Source: Desulfosarcina ovata subsp. ovata
Lineage (GTDB): Bacteria > Desulfobacterota > Desulfobacteria > Desulfobacterales > Desulfosarcinaceae
Assembly (NCBI RefSeq): GCF_009689005.1
Contig: NZ_AP021879.1
Location: 6,233,724-6,297,723 of the forward strand
Length of the DNA: 64,000 bases
Direction: 5' to 3'
Shown here: positions 32,658-42,424 of the stretch, in pieces
Numbering within the stretch: the first letter of the stretch is position 1
How the letters are laid out: the number at the start of each line of letters is the position of its first letter
Made by a program: the position numbers and the translations under genes
Notes under the pieces: generated by a model
Database searches by the model: none
Seen by the model: the letters and a program-made list of their open reading frames with translations, nothing else
What the model was told of the DNA's origin: nothing

Positions 32658-32760
32658 GCCCAACGTTCCGGCTGTGCGGCGCCGGTGTAAAATTGTCACA
32701 TTCAAAGGGCGGCATTACTCCCGGCATCCGCCAAGAGCGGTTGTTGTGTGCCTGTTAGGC
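32658..32760. repeat. possible integron attC-like site
   Basis: The 103-base stretch begins with GCCCAAC (RYYYAAC form) and ends with GTTAGGC (GTTRRRY form) and is followed by ATTAG, as in chromosomal integron cassettes. Internal L-box pairing is not clear by eye, so this is a suggestion. It lies next to the toxin-antitoxin pair, a gene type often found in cassette arrays. Confidence 0.35.
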
Positions 32761-32898
32761 ATTAGTGCCAAGATGCGTTTACTTATGATCTGTCACTGTC
32801 ACAGAGCTAATAAATCTGTCATCAGGATCATTCAATGGTCTCCTCAATATGACGGGCAGAACCAAGCACTAAACTCAGACGGCTAATTCCTTTTCCCG

Positions 32899-33531
32899 TC
32901 ACGGTCCGGTAGGGTGCAGCACAATGGGCCGGATGCCGGAGGCAATTTCACGGCTCAGGGATTCGATGAGGCGATTATGAACCTTGACCAGGCTCTGATA
33001 GCTGTCGTCGTCCATCGCGGCCTGGATGACATAACGTTTGGTCATTGACAGGGTGTTATCCGTCCGGTCGAACAGGGACCAGCGGGCCACCAGCACCATG
33101 AATTGACCGATCTTTCCATCCAGCCGCAGGATCTGAACAACGACGCTAAAATCCGTTTCCACGGGTAGGGACATGCTCACGACGTCGATGCCCTCGGTGC
33201 CCAGCATTTCCGAGAGATTTTCGGCAATCACGCGGGTCAGGTTGTCTCGCAGCGGTTCCAGCCATCGATGGAATTCGTCGATCTGGTATTCGGGGCGATC
33301 CAGGTGGGTGACGATCTGAGGACGGTTCAGATATTCGGGGATTTCGACCGGGTCGAGGTTCACCCGCACAGTCAGACTCCCGGAAACCGGTACCGGATGG
33401 GCCGATGTCGGTGGCACCGGATCGATCATGTAGAATTGGGTTGGTGCCGAGACCTTACCCACGCAGGCGACGATGCTCAAACAAAAAATGATTGTTGCTG
33501 TCCATTTGAATCGAGCCATACAAACGTTCAT
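32899..33531 (-). CDS. PqiC/DUF330-like ABC-transport auxiliary lipoprotein
   Basis: A 210-residue outer-membrane lipoprotein of the ABC-transport auxiliary family (PqiC/YmbA type). The leader FKWTATIIFCLSIVAC ends in a lipobox-like IVAC. Domain motifs: QFYMIDPV near the start, VRVNLDPVEIPEYLNRPQIV, and the ending EIASGIRPIVLHP. The ribosome site GGAGG is formed by the last codons of the MCE gene, only 4 bases away, so expression is coupled. It completes a four-gene phospholipid-transport operon. No periplasmic MlaC is present. Confidence 0.85.
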   Translation of the reverse strand: MNVCMARFKWTATIIFCLSIVACVGKVSAPTQFYMIDPVPPTSAHPVPVSGSLTVRVNLDPVEIPEYLNRPQIVTHLDRPEYQIDEFHRWLEPLRDNLTRVIAENLSEMLGTEGIDVVSMSLPVETDFSVVVQILRLDGKIGQFMVLVARWSLFDRTDNTLSMTKRYVIQAAMDDDSYQSLVKVHNRLIESLSREIASGIRPIVLHPTGP

Positions 33532-33535
33532 CTTT

Positions 33536-34579
33536 TCACCTCCTATTGGGTCTACCCTTACCGGTGATCAGCGCTTCGGGATGCCGCTCCAGATAGCTTG
33601 CCAACAAACGGATGGATCTAGCCGCCTCGGACAGTTCCTTAAGTACGTTGCGCAGTTCGTTGCGTTCCCTGCTGTTTGCGGAAGTCAGGTCGGCCACATT
33701 GGCAAGGGTCTGGTCGATGGTCGGTTGGGCACCTTCGGCGAGGTCGGTGAATTCGTCGGCCGCACGGCCCATCTTTTCGGCAGCCGTCTTCACGCTGCTC
33801 AACGCCTGATCGGCATCACGGGCCAGTGGCTGGAGCCGGGAATCGATGTGGAGAATCAGTTGATCGGCGTGGTCGGCGATCAGCTGCAACGAATCCACCA
33901 ACGGCGTGGTTCGTTGGCCAAGGTTCGCAGTCCAGTTTTCCAGGTTGGCACTAATCTGGCTTAAACGGCTGACCATTTCCGGCAATGCCGGATTGTTGAG
34001 TAATTTTTCCAGGGCCTGCAGGGACGATGATGCCGTGTTTACCATGTCCTCGATGGGTAACCTCTCAAATTTTCTGGCAAAACGCTCGAACGTAGTGGGT
34101 ACTGTGGGAATTTCCATATACTGGTGCTTGAACCCGGAGAGACGGGCGGGTTCATCGGGCAGGAATTCCAGATTGATCTGCAGTTGACCGGTGACCATGC
34201 TCTGAAGGTCTAACTTGGCGCGCAATCCTTTCTCAATCAGGAGTTTAATGTCTTCCGATCCGGCATCGGGCATTTCAACCGTTCTATCGATCCTGGCCTT
34301 CTCGATCTCGATCATTACCGAGATGCGAACCTCCAGTGTCGTCGGGTTGGTGCTTATGGTGATGGCGGTGACGCTGCCGATCTTAACGCCGCGAAACGTC
34401 ACCGGCGCTCCGACGTTCAACCCCTTTACCGATCCCTCGAAGTACAAGACAAATTTTTCAACATCCTGAAACAGCTTGCCGCTGCCTAAAACGATCACAC
34501 CCACCACTGCAAGCAAGACCGCACCAACGACAAATGCACCAATAACCGATTGGTTTCTTAACGTATCATTCATATTCAC
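33536..34579 (-). CDS. mlaD: MlaD/MCE-domain protein
   Basis: A 347-residue periplasmic protein anchored by one N-terminal helix (SVIGAFVVGAVLLAVVGVIV). It has a single MCE domain (about 40-120: FVLYFEGSVKGLNVGAPVTF, RGVKIGSVTAI) and a long helical C-terminus (about 160-330) with repeated heptad-like sequence, probably forming a hexameric tunnel as in MCE lipid carriers. It sits between the permease and the lipoprotein. Length is greater than E. coli MlaD (183), nearer to the MCE proteins of Pqi/Ttg2-type systems. Confidence 0.9.
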   Translation of the reverse strand: MNMNDTLRNQSVIGAFVVGAVLLAVVGVIVLGSGKLFQDVEKFVLYFEGSVKGLNVGAPVTFRGVKIGSVTAITISTNPTTLEVRISVMIEIEKARIDRTVEMPDAGSEDIKLLIEKGLRAKLDLQSMVTGQLQINLEFLPDEPARLSGFKHQYMEIPTVPTTFERFARKFERLPIEDMVNTASSSLQALEKLLNNPALPEMVSRLSQISANLENWTANLGQRTTPLVDSLQLIADHADQLILHIDSRLQPLARDADQALSSVKTAAEKMGRAADEFTDLAEGAQPTIDQTLANVADLTSANSRERNELRNVLKELSEAARSIRLLASYLERHPEALITGKGRPNRR

Positions 34580-34669
34580 GCTCCCCTGGCGAGTTGGTAT
34601 CGGCCGAGCAGGTAGGGTGTTGGGGTTAAGGTTGCCGGTAACCTCATTTCTCTCTGCTCTATGGTTAAG

Positions 34670-35818
34670 TTAAATGCCGATAATATTGCACAGCACCGTG
34701 ATCAAGGCCGTGGCGACGACGATACTCACGATCCCGGTTACCACCGCCGATGTTGTCGCCTGACCCACCGCCGATGCGCTCCGGCCGCATTGAATGCCGC
34801 GCAGACAACCGGAGAGGGATACCAAGACGCCGAACACCACGCCGTGAAACAGGCCGATCCACAAATTGGTCATCCCGATGGCATTTTTGGTTTGCTCGTA
34901 GTATTCGACCACGCTGATATCAAGCATGGTGATACCGACCATCATCCCTCCCAAAATACCCATCAGATCTGCGTAAAGACAGAGCAGAGGCATCATCAAC
35001 GTCAAGGCAAGCAGGCGCGGCAGCACCAGAAAATCAATGGGTGAGATGCCCAGCGTTTCCAGCGCGTCCAGTTCCTCGTTGACCTGCATGGTGCCCAACT
35101 GGGCGGCAAAGGCGGCTCCCGTACGCCCGGTCATGATAATGCCGGTCATCACCGCCCCCAGCACGCGGACCATGGCGATGCCCACCAAATCGGCCACGTA
35201 AATCTGGGCACCGAACATCATCAGCTGGATGGCGCCCACGAAAGCCAGGATCAGCCCCACCAGCAGGCTGATCATGCTTACGATGGGCAGGGCGTCGGCA
35301 CCGCATTCACGCAGCAGCAATACGAAATCAACCCGTCGAAAATCGGCCTTGCCGATCAGCAGCCTGATCAATGCGAGCACGGCACCGCCGATGAAGGCCA
35401 GCATTTCTGAAACGGTGCGAAAGAAATCGGTCGTATCTTTGCCCACCCGAACCAGAAACGAATCGTTGGGCGATTCGCCACCGTTGCCACTTTTCTCGGG
35501 GACGGCCGATGCGATGGTCAGAAGTTTGCCGACGCCGTCGGGCAGGCCAGTGGGGTTGAGCTCGACCCGGTGTTCGGCCAATTGTCCTTTCAGGTCGGTC
35601 AGAAAGACGAGCAATTCACTGTCCCAGTCGGTCAAATGGGTGGCGTCGAACATAACTTCCCTGACACTCCCCATGGCGGAAAGCTGGCAACCGACTTCAT
35701 CAATGGAAGGGATCCGTTCGCCGATGCGCCAGCTTCCGGAGAGTCTCAGCGACAGCGTGTCCGCGGAAGGCTGCTCGATGGCCAATGCTGCCGTCGTTTG
35801 GGCAGGTTTTGTTTTCAT
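34670..35818 (-). CDS. mlaE: MlaE-family permease with N-terminal STAS-like domain
   Basis: Inner-membrane permease of the MCE lipid transporter. The N-terminal ~120 residues are soluble and STAS-like (LSLRLSGSWRIGERIPSIDE, VREVMFDATHLTDWDSELLV), a fusion common in Deltaproteobacteria. The rest is the MlaE fold with five or six membrane segments and the EELDALETLGISPIDFLVLP motif that contacts the ATPase. The ATG at 35818 overlaps the stop of the ATPase gene (ATGA). The STAS part takes the place of a separate MlaB protein. Confidence 0.92.
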   Translation of the reverse strand: MKTKPAQTTAALAIEQPSADTLSLRLSGSWRIGERIPSIDEVGCQLSAMGSVREVMFDATHLTDWDSELLVFLTDLKGQLAEHRVELNPTGLPDGVGKLLTIASAVPEKSGNGGESPNDSFLVRVGKDTTDFFRTVSEMLAFIGGAVLALIRLLIGKADFRRVDFVLLLRECGADALPIVSMISLLVGLILAFVGAIQLMMFGAQIYVADLVGIAMVRVLGAVMTGIIMTGRTGAAFAAQLGTMQVNEELDALETLGISPIDFLVLPRLLALTLMMPLLCLYADLMGILGGMMVGITMLDISVVEYYEQTKNAIGMTNLWIGLFHGVVFGVLVSLSGCLRGIQCGRSASAVGQATTSAVVTGIVSIVVATALITVLCNIIGI

Positions 35819-36588
35819 GCGCCCGCCGCCTTCCTTCCCTGGCCGCGGGTCAGGAAATTAATTACCTTGGGATCGTTGGATTTTACCAGCAGTTTCTTCG
35901 GGTCGCCGTGGGCGATGGCGGTCTTGGTCTCGGAGTCCAGGAAAACCGAGTTGCTGCCGATTGAGAAGATGCTGGCCAGATCGTGGGTCACCACAACCAT
36001 GGTGGTTTTGAGGCTGTCCCGGAGTTGCAGGATCAGGTCGTCGAGAAGGCGGGCACTGACCGGGTCAAGGCCCGCCGACGGCTCATCGAAAAACAGGACC
36101 TCCGGGTCCATGGCCATGGCCCGGGCCACGCCGACCCGCTTGCGCATACCGCCGCTAATCTGGGATGGATAGTAATCCTCGAAGCCGCTTAATCCGACCA
36201 GCGACAGCTTTAACGAAACGATCTTTCGGACCTGGCCGGGATTGAGGTCGGTGTACTGCTCCAGCGGTAGGGCCACATTCTCGGCCAGGGTCATGGAACT
36301 CCACAAGGCACCGCTCTGAAACATCACGCCAAAGCTCCGGCGAATCCGGTTTTGGGCGTCGCTTGAGCCGTAGAAGTTAACCCCATTGTAGAGGATCTCT
36401 CCGGTCAAGGGCGGTTTAAGTCCGGTGAGGCCTCGCATGGTCGTACTTTTGCCGCAGCCGCTGCCGCCCATGATGATAAACACGTCTCCGCGGTTGACGG
36501 TGAAGTTGACGTCTCTCTGAACCACATTACTGCCATAGACCAGGGTCATGTTTTTGACCACGATGTGCGGTCCTTTTTTTGCCGCCAT
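35815..36588 (-). CDS. mlaF: MlaF-like ABC transporter ATP-binding protein
   Basis: ATPase driving MCE-dependent lipid transport. Walker A GGSGCGKST, signature ISGGMRKRVGVARAM, Walker B VLFFDEPSAGLDPVSA and the H-loop VVVTHDLAS are all present. The ATG at 36588 with GGAGG 8 bases before is preferred over an upstream start at 36612. First gene of the operon: mlaF, mlaE, mlaD, lipoprotein. No promoter could be pinned down in the 36-base gap to the HD-GYP gene upstream, so the operon may share its transcript. Confidence 0.93.
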   Translation of the reverse strand: MAAKKGPHIVVKNMTLVYGSNVVQRDVNFTVNRGDVFIIMGGSGCGKSTTMRGLTGLKPPLTGEILYNGVNFYGSSDAQNRIRRSFGVMFQSGALWSSMTLAENVALPLEQYTDLNPGQVRKIVSLKLSLVGLSGFEDYYPSQISGGMRKRVGVARAMAMDPEVLFFDEPSAGLDPVSARLLDDLILQLRDSLKTTMVVVTHDLASIFSIGSNSVFLDSETKTAIAHGDPKKLLVKSNDPKVINFLTRGQGRKAAGA

Positions 36589-36623
36589 CGAATTATCCTC
36601 CCTTAACTTCATATTTCCAATAA

Positions 36624-37937
36624 CTATACGTCAAAATAATTAGATATTTTTTTAGTCAAGTGCATTTCCAACTCTTCCTTCTCCATTGTGATGGCATTAT
36701 TGCATTGGGATTTTGAAATTTCCAAAAAGATGGATAATACCAATGGATCAAATTTTAGGTGATCCTGTTTTAGGATTTCAATCGCATCGTTGCATGATAT
36801 GGCTTGTTTATATGGCCGTTTAGAGATTAAGGCATCAAAAACATCCACCACAGCAAATATACGGGCGACGATAGGTATTTGTTCGCCACGAATTCCTGAA
36901 GGATATCCACTTCCGTCATATCTTTCATGGTGAAAACGAATAACGTCTATCGAATCTTCCAGCCAAGGAATGTTGTTTATGATTTTAACTCCTTGTTCAA
37001 CGTGAGTTTTCATAATAGCCATTTCCTCATTGGAAAGGCTTGAAGTTTTCAGTAAAATGTTGTCGCGAATGCCAATCTTTCCAATATCATGAAGAAATGC
37101 GCCTTTGACAAGTGATCTCATGAACCGATCTGATAAATTCAATCGTTCAGCCAGACCTAAGCTTAAATAAGTAACCCTATAATTGTGTGCATCTGTATCA
37201 CTATCTCGCTCGGCAATGGCATTTCCAAGTGCCTTTATGGTTTGAAGGTGACTTTTTGTCAGTTCACTTTGATTGTGTTGAAGCTTTTTATACGAACTAT
37301 AAATCAGAGGAAATAAAACCAATGTCATTGTCGATATTGTACCGATTGCATGAAGTATTGCTACGATCATTGCTTTTCTGAATTGATGCACGATCTGTTT
37401 TCCCACCGCAACGATGATATTAATAGCGCCAAGGTGTTGTTCGCCCTTGTATATGGGGTTAAAAGTCTGAAAATAAATCTCGCCTCCCAATTTAAATATA
37501 TTGTATTTATAGTCCTTACTATGTGGTGATTGAGTTAGAAGAATTCCTTTATATTTTTCTAAGTTTTTAAAGCCGTTGTTGAAGTGGAAAATACGTTGAC
37601 CGTTGATGCTGTATATGTCCAATATAACCATACGAAAATCGGCAAGCTGATGGATATAAAAATCAACAAAATGTTCAAATTCAAAATTGTCTATTTTTTC
37701 GAAGGGCACAGTTTTTTCTTTTATAAGGCGTTGGCTTGCTTTTTTCAACTGAAAGAACAATTCTTTTTCAACCTGATTGGTTTGATAGACATAGACCAAC
37801 CAACCCCAAAATACGGATAGCAGTACACCGCTAATCATCATCCGGAAAAGGAAGTTGGAAATAATGTTGTTCCAGACATTATTAATTTTTGATGTTTTCA
37901 GGTAACACCATTTTCGACGTTTGGTAAACGAATCCAT
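36624..37937 (-). CDS. membrane HD-GYP phosphodiesterase
   Basis: A 437-residue protein with two membrane helices enclosing a periplasmic sensor (about 40-200) and a C-terminal HD-GYP domain. The catalytic motifs HDIGKIGIRDNIL and HHERYDGSGYPSGIRGEQIP are complete, so it should degrade cyclic di-GMP. ATG at 37937 is chosen over a TTG at 37973; neither has an ideal ribosome site (AAAGAG is 12 bases before the ATG). The gene follows the TolC gene on the same strand after 178 bases with a dyad. Base composition is clearly more A/T-rich than that of the mla operon. Confidence 0.88.
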   Translation of the reverse strand: MDSFTKRRKWCYLKTSKINNVWNNIISNFLFRMMISGVLLSVFWGWLVYVYQTNQVEKELFFQLKKASQRLIKEKTVPFEKIDNFEFEHFVDFYIHQLADFRMVILDIYSINGQRIFHFNNGFKNLEKYKGILLTQSPHSKDYKYNIFKLGGEIYFQTFNPIYKGEQHLGAINIIVAVGKQIVHQFRKAMIVAILHAIGTISTMTLVLFPLIYSSYKKLQHNQSELTKSHLQTIKALGNAIAERDSDTDAHNYRVTYLSLGLAERLNLSDRFMRSLVKGAFLHDIGKIGIRDNILLKTSSLSNEEMAIMKTHVEQGVKIINNIPWLEDSIDVIRFHHERYDGSGYPSGIRGEQIPIVARIFAVVDVFDALISKRPYKQAISCNDAIEILKQDHLKFDPLVLSIFLEISKSQCNNAITMEKEELEMHLTKKISNYFDV

Positions 37938-38038
37938 AAAAGCATGTGACTCTTTGTATTTGATGTTAATCAAGCGGTATCTATGGCAGGCTTTTTGATT
38001 TCAGTAGTTACTTTCATAGAATTGGGTATGTGTTCAAA

Positions 38039-38071
38039 CATACTCGAATAGAGTTCAATAGTTTGAGTATG
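38039..38071. promoter_or_regulatory. CATACTC/GAGTATG dyad upstream of the HD-GYP gene
   Basis: CATACTC (38039-38045) and GAGTATG (38065-38071) with further partial pairing towards the centre lie about 100 bases upstream of the HD-GYP start. There is no T-run. It could be an operator or an mRNA structure at the end of the TolC transcript. Confidence 0.4.
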
Positions 38072-38079
38072 CAACCGTT

Positions 38080-38132
38080 GATGCGCCTTGAAGACGAACC
38101 CAAGCCCGGCGCTATTAGGGGCGATTTATTTC
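38080..38132. repeat. remnant related to the palindromic element at 58449-58610
   Basis: GCGCCTTGAAGACGAACCCA and the following CCGGCGC, then GGGGCGATTTATTTC, match the right-hand half of the 58.4-kb element (GCGCCTTGTAGACGACCCCA, CCGGCGC, GGGGGAATTATTTATTTCC). The left half is missing. It overlaps the stop codon and last residues of the TolC gene, so the element contributed the end of that coding sequence. Confidence 0.5.
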
Positions 38133-39467
38133 AGCTCCATTCCTAACCCTTTTTTTGCCAATGGCCCGGTTAAGACCTGCAACCGCATCAAGATAGTCAT
38201 AATTAGCAAGAAAATAGTTGCTTTCCGCCTGGGTTAGAAAAGCCCTTGCATCAAGTACATCAGTCGCGGTAGAGACCTGTTGCTTGTATTGCAGGACCGT
38301 AATCCGCCAATTCTCCACTGCCTGATGAAGCGCAGCCCTGGCTGTAGCGATATTTTTGTGGGCGGTATGGCAATCCAATATCGCATTACGTACCTCTTCG
38401 CGGATTTGGTTTTGATATCTTATGATTCCTGCATCGAGAGCTTTGATCTGACGGCGTACACGATCGGTTTCGGCACGCGTTTTTCCGCTTTGGAAGAATT
38501 TCCATTGGGCCTGGAAGCCTATGCTGGTATTGTGGTCATTGGTATAATCGTTTTGCGTGGCACCGGGATTGTCTCCGCTCTGGTCATACTGACCCAATAG
38601 AGAAATCGTGGGATACCATTCACTTTTCGCTATTCGCAGGGACTGACGAAGTTGCTCCAGACTGATATCCAGTAATTTTATGAGCGGACGGTTGGTTAAT
38701 GCTTCCTGACTCAAGGCCTTACCATTAAGCAACGACATTGATTTAGAAAAAGAAGCTATATCCATTAATTGAATGGCTTCATCCAGGGGGCGATTCAGAA
38801 GACGGTTTACACGGGCTTCGGCCTTTTTCACCTCGGCAATGGCCTTTTCCCGTTGCTGAATCGAATTGGCAAGTGCAACCTGTGCCTGAAGGACGTCGTT
38901 GGGCCGGACCAGTCCTTCTCTGAAAAAAAGCTCAGCATTTCGCTGATGTGCAGACAGCGCATCAATTTCCTGGTCGCTGACCTTTAATAGCCGATTGGAT
39001 AGCAACAGGCGGTAACAAGCACTTTTAACGTCCCGGATCAAATCCAGAACAGTCTGCTCTTTCTCCAATTGCCGGGCAGTAACATCCAGCTTGGATATAT
39101 TCAATTTTGAAGCAAGTGCGAAACCAGAGAATAATGGTTGGATTACAGTTACGTTCCAATTATACAGTCGCCGATGAGCAGTCTGAATCACATTGCCATT
39201 AAACATCATGATCGGTGCATCCCGCTGGCGTTGATAGCTATAGTTCAATGATGCTTCTGGCAGCAAATCTGCGCGGCTGCTTTTTACGCTGGCTATAGCC
39301 GCGTGGATTCGCTCGTCCGCTTCCCGAATAATAGGATTGTTTGCCAGCGCATGGGTAACCGCCTTGGATACGGTTAGTCGATCAATGGCGGCCTTATCTG
39401 CCTTTGCCGAACTGGCGAAAAAAATCATGGTCCCGACCAGCCACGCTAAAATTGTTTTTTTCATCAT
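38115..39467 (-). CDS. TolC-family outer-membrane efflux channel
   Basis: A 450-residue outer-membrane channel of the TolC/CusC type, forming the exit duct of the RND system upstream in the same operon. The signal peptide is KKTILAWLVGTMIFFASSAKA. Mature features include VSKAVTHALANNPIIREADE, the repeated helical hairpins with SYWxQxRDAP-like SLNYSYQRQRDAP, and DVLDARAFLTQAESNYFLANY near the C-terminus. ATG at 39467 is taken; a TTG at 39479 is an alternative. The last residues lie in a mobile-element remnant. Confidence 0.9.
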   Translation of the reverse strand: MMKKTILAWLVGTMIFFASSAKADKAAIDRLTVSKAVTHALANNPIIREADERIHAAIASVKSSRADLLPEASLNYSYQRQRDAPIMMFNGNVIQTAHRRLYNWNVTVIQPLFSGFALASKLNISKLDVTARQLEKEQTVLDLIRDVKSACYRLLLSNRLLKVSDQEIDALSAHQRNAELFFREGLVRPNDVLQAQVALANSIQQREKAIAEVKKAEARVNRLLNRPLDEAIQLMDIASFSKSMSLLNGKALSQEALTNRPLIKLLDISLEQLRQSLRIAKSEWYPTISLLGQYDQSGDNPGATQNDYTNDHNTSIGFQAQWKFFQSGKTRAETDRVRRQIKALDAGIIRYQNQIREEVRNAILDCHTAHKNIATARAALHQAVENWRITVLQYKQQVSTATDVLDARAFLTQAESNYFLANYDYLDAVAGLNRAIGKKRVRNGAEINRP

Positions 39468-39586
39468 TTCATTTTCCAATCCGGCCCTTCTAATCTTTGC
39501 ATTATATATTTGTCTGCAAGTTACCTGAGAACTTGTGTATAGTTATTAACCAATACGCCTATCGAGAAGATGATAATTCAAGAAGA

Positions 39587-40357
39587 CTATTTGAATATTC
39601 TTCTTTCATGCATCACTTCCATCAACTGACAGTTTTCATACTCCAGATAATCAGAAAGACGAATCATGGAATGATTGATTAATCGTTTTGCGAGCTTTAT
39701 GGATGAAATCGGCTGCTTTGCAAATTGTTGTCCAATCTCAAACGCTTTGCTTTCAAGTTGGGCGGCAGGCACACAGATGTCGGCCAGTCCCATGGCAATG
39801 GCCTCTTTTGCGGTAATCTGTTGCGTGGATAACAGCAGATCGTATAACCTGCCTTTTGACAGGCTATTTTTTAGGAACCATACCCCACCGCCCTTGGATA
39901 CCAGCCCCAATTCAAGTGCCGGATTTTGAAATACAGTATTTTCACCGATGATTCGATAATCACATGCCAGGGCTATGTTGGTGTTCATCGGCAAGATTTC
40001 CCCGCAATTGGCATTGATAAAAAAAAGATTCGATTCGATGATGTGCAAAATAACTTCATCGATGGTTCGATATAGCCGCAGAATTGCATTTTTGGATAAT
40101 CGTGAGGATTTGATCATATCAAAAAAAGAAAGGAATTCTTCTCTTCTGGCTTTGCGCGGATTGGACAAAATGATCACTATTTTTAACTCGGGATGGGTTG
40201 CGAATCTGCTAAAAGACGATAAAATACTCTCCTTGGCTTTCAATATGGTCAAATTGAGTAGGAAGTTACCCTTGAAACGAAAAACGGCAAGGGGTCCATA
40301 GCAATGCACACGGAAGTAGTCATTTTCGCAATTCAGTTCCGATGTCGATGCCTTCAT
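39587..40357 (-). CDS. crotonase-fold protein lacking the catalytic glutamates
   Basis: A 256-residue member of the enoyl-CoA hydratase/isomerase superfamily, seen in NTNIALACDYRIIGENTVFQ, LELGLVSKGGG and ITAKEAIAMGLADICVP. Compared with true hydratases, the GGGxEL glutamate is replaced (PMNTNIAL), the second PE glutamate is alanine (NPALELGL), and the first oxyanion-hole segment reads SNPRKARREEF. Hydration activity is therefore doubtful. The ATG at 40357 overlaps the RND gene stop (ATGA) and follows GGAGG. Its place inside an efflux operon is unusual; a binding or sensing role, or a DSF/RpfF-like relation, are guesses. Confidence 0.8.
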   Translation of the reverse strand: MKASTSELNCENDYFRVHCYGPLAVFRFKGNFLLNLTILKAKESILSSFSRFATHPELKIVIILSNPRKARREEFLSFFDMIKSSRLSKNAILRLYRTIDEVILHIIESNLFFINANCGEILPMNTNIALACDYRIIGENTVFQNPALELGLVSKGGGVWFLKNSLSKGRLYDLLLSTQQITAKEAIAMGLADICVPAAQLESKAFEIGQQFAKQPISSIKLAKRLINHSMIRLSDYLEYENCQLMEVMHERRIFK

Positions 40358-42424
40358 ATTGTCCTCCAAACTTTAAAAAAAAGAGCATATAGGATGGGTA
40401 TGACCAGAAGTGTCAGTACAGTCCCGAAGGTCAGCCCCCCAATAATGGTGACACTCATGCCCACAAAAAAAATATCCTGCAGCAGAGGGAGCATGCCTAG
40501 CACCGTGGTAATCGAGGCCATGGAAACCGGACGCAGACGGCTGACAGCAGAATCGAGTATTGCCGCATAAGCATCCTTCCCTGAACGAATCTCGGCATCG
40601 ACCTGATCGATGAGCACAACCGCATTCTTGATGATCATTCCGGAAAGCCCCAGGTATCCGAGGATGCACATGAATCCGAAAGGTTGGCCGGTGATCAACA
40701 ATCCGGCTGTGACCCCGACACTCACCAATGGCAGGCAGAGAAAGATGATGATTGTCTGCCGGGCACCGTTGAACAATGCGACCACGGTAAAGACCATGGC
40801 CAAGAAAAACACCGGCACCATTTGAAACAATCCTTCTTGGGCATCGATTGTGTCTTCATAGTCTCCGCTCCATTCCAGCGCATAACCAGGTGGAAGCGGG
40901 ATCGCCTCTATTTTCGGCCGCAACTTGGAAAGGAGCGTATCAGCGGTTCCATGAAGCGGATTGCACCCCGCAGTTATGGTTCGTCGCCGGTCAAGTCGGC
41001 GAATAATGGGATCCTCCCATTTGGTTTTCAGTTCGCTGGAAATCTGCTGCAGTGGAACGGCGCTTCCCGTATCCGGACTGAAAACGACGACATCATGAAG
41101 TCTATCCACGGATTCACGTTCCTCCTTTGGTGCCCGTATTTTGATTGGAATCAGGGTGTTTTCCTGACGATAGATTCCAACAACCTTGCCCGAGAAGTTC
41201 ATGGCCAGGGAATCGGCGACTTGGGGTCTGGTGATCCCCAAACGCCGCGCGGCAGCTTCGATGATCTGTGGCCGAAAAGTCAACACGGGCTGACGCCAAT
41301 CATTACGGATGTCGATGGCCAAAGGATCTTCAGCCATAATGGCTTCGGCTTGATTCGACAATTTCCGTAGGATCGAGATGTCCTGTCCCATGAAACGAGC
41401 CTGAATCTGGGCACCTTCACCCGGCCCACGCCGAAATTTTTTCAATTCAATGCGGGCGTCGGGAAACCGATCGGGCAGGTCCCGACGAAGGACAGATATC
41501 AATCGATCGATATGTTCAGAGTCTTTGACGGTTACGAGAATCTGACCATAGCTTGTATTCGGCATTTCCGGCTCATAGGTCAGCACGAAGCGCAAGGTAC
41601 CCTGGCCGACGAAGGTTGCTGTCGCGGTGATATCGTCAAATTTGGTTAGAAGATGTTCAAGTTGGCCGAGATCTTTAGAGACTTCCTCAATCCGCGTGCC
41701 CTCCGGCCGCCAATAATTGACCATGAATTGGTTTCGGCTGTCCTGTGGAAACAGATCTTTTTCCACTTGGCTGAAGCCTACAAGGGCTGCCACAAGAGTA
41801 CCTGCCAAGATGACCAGTGAAAGGATGCGATGCCGCAAACATATGACCAGGATATTGCGGTACCATTGATACAACTTGCCGGTGTAAGGATCCGCCGTAC
41901 GGTTCGTTTTTGCTTTGGGCAGGAACTGAACGCAAAACAGTGGTGTTAATGTAATCGCCAATACCCAGCTTAAAAAGAGGGAAATCGCCATTACCAGAAA
42001 AAGGCTTTTCAGGAACTCCCCGGTGGTGTCCTGAGATGTACCGATGGCGGCAAATGCCAGGACGGCAACGAAGGTTGCCCCCAATAACGGCCATGCCGTT
42101 TGGGATACCGTGTTCAGGGTCGCTTTCCGGCGGCTCATACCTTGTTGGGACTTGACCAGGATTCCCTCGGTGACAACGATGGCGTTGTCAACGAGCATGC
42201 CCAGTGCCAAAATTAATGCCCCCAAAGAAATCATTTGGAAATCGATTGCCATTAATTTCATGCCGATCAACGTGCCGAAAATAGTGAGCAACAATATAGC
42301 TCCCATCAGTAAACCACTGGATAGCCCCATCGTGATACACAGCACCAAAATGACAATAACCACCGCCTCCACCAGCTCGATTAAAAAAGACTTGACCGAG
42401 GCGGCTACCAAATCCGACTGATAG

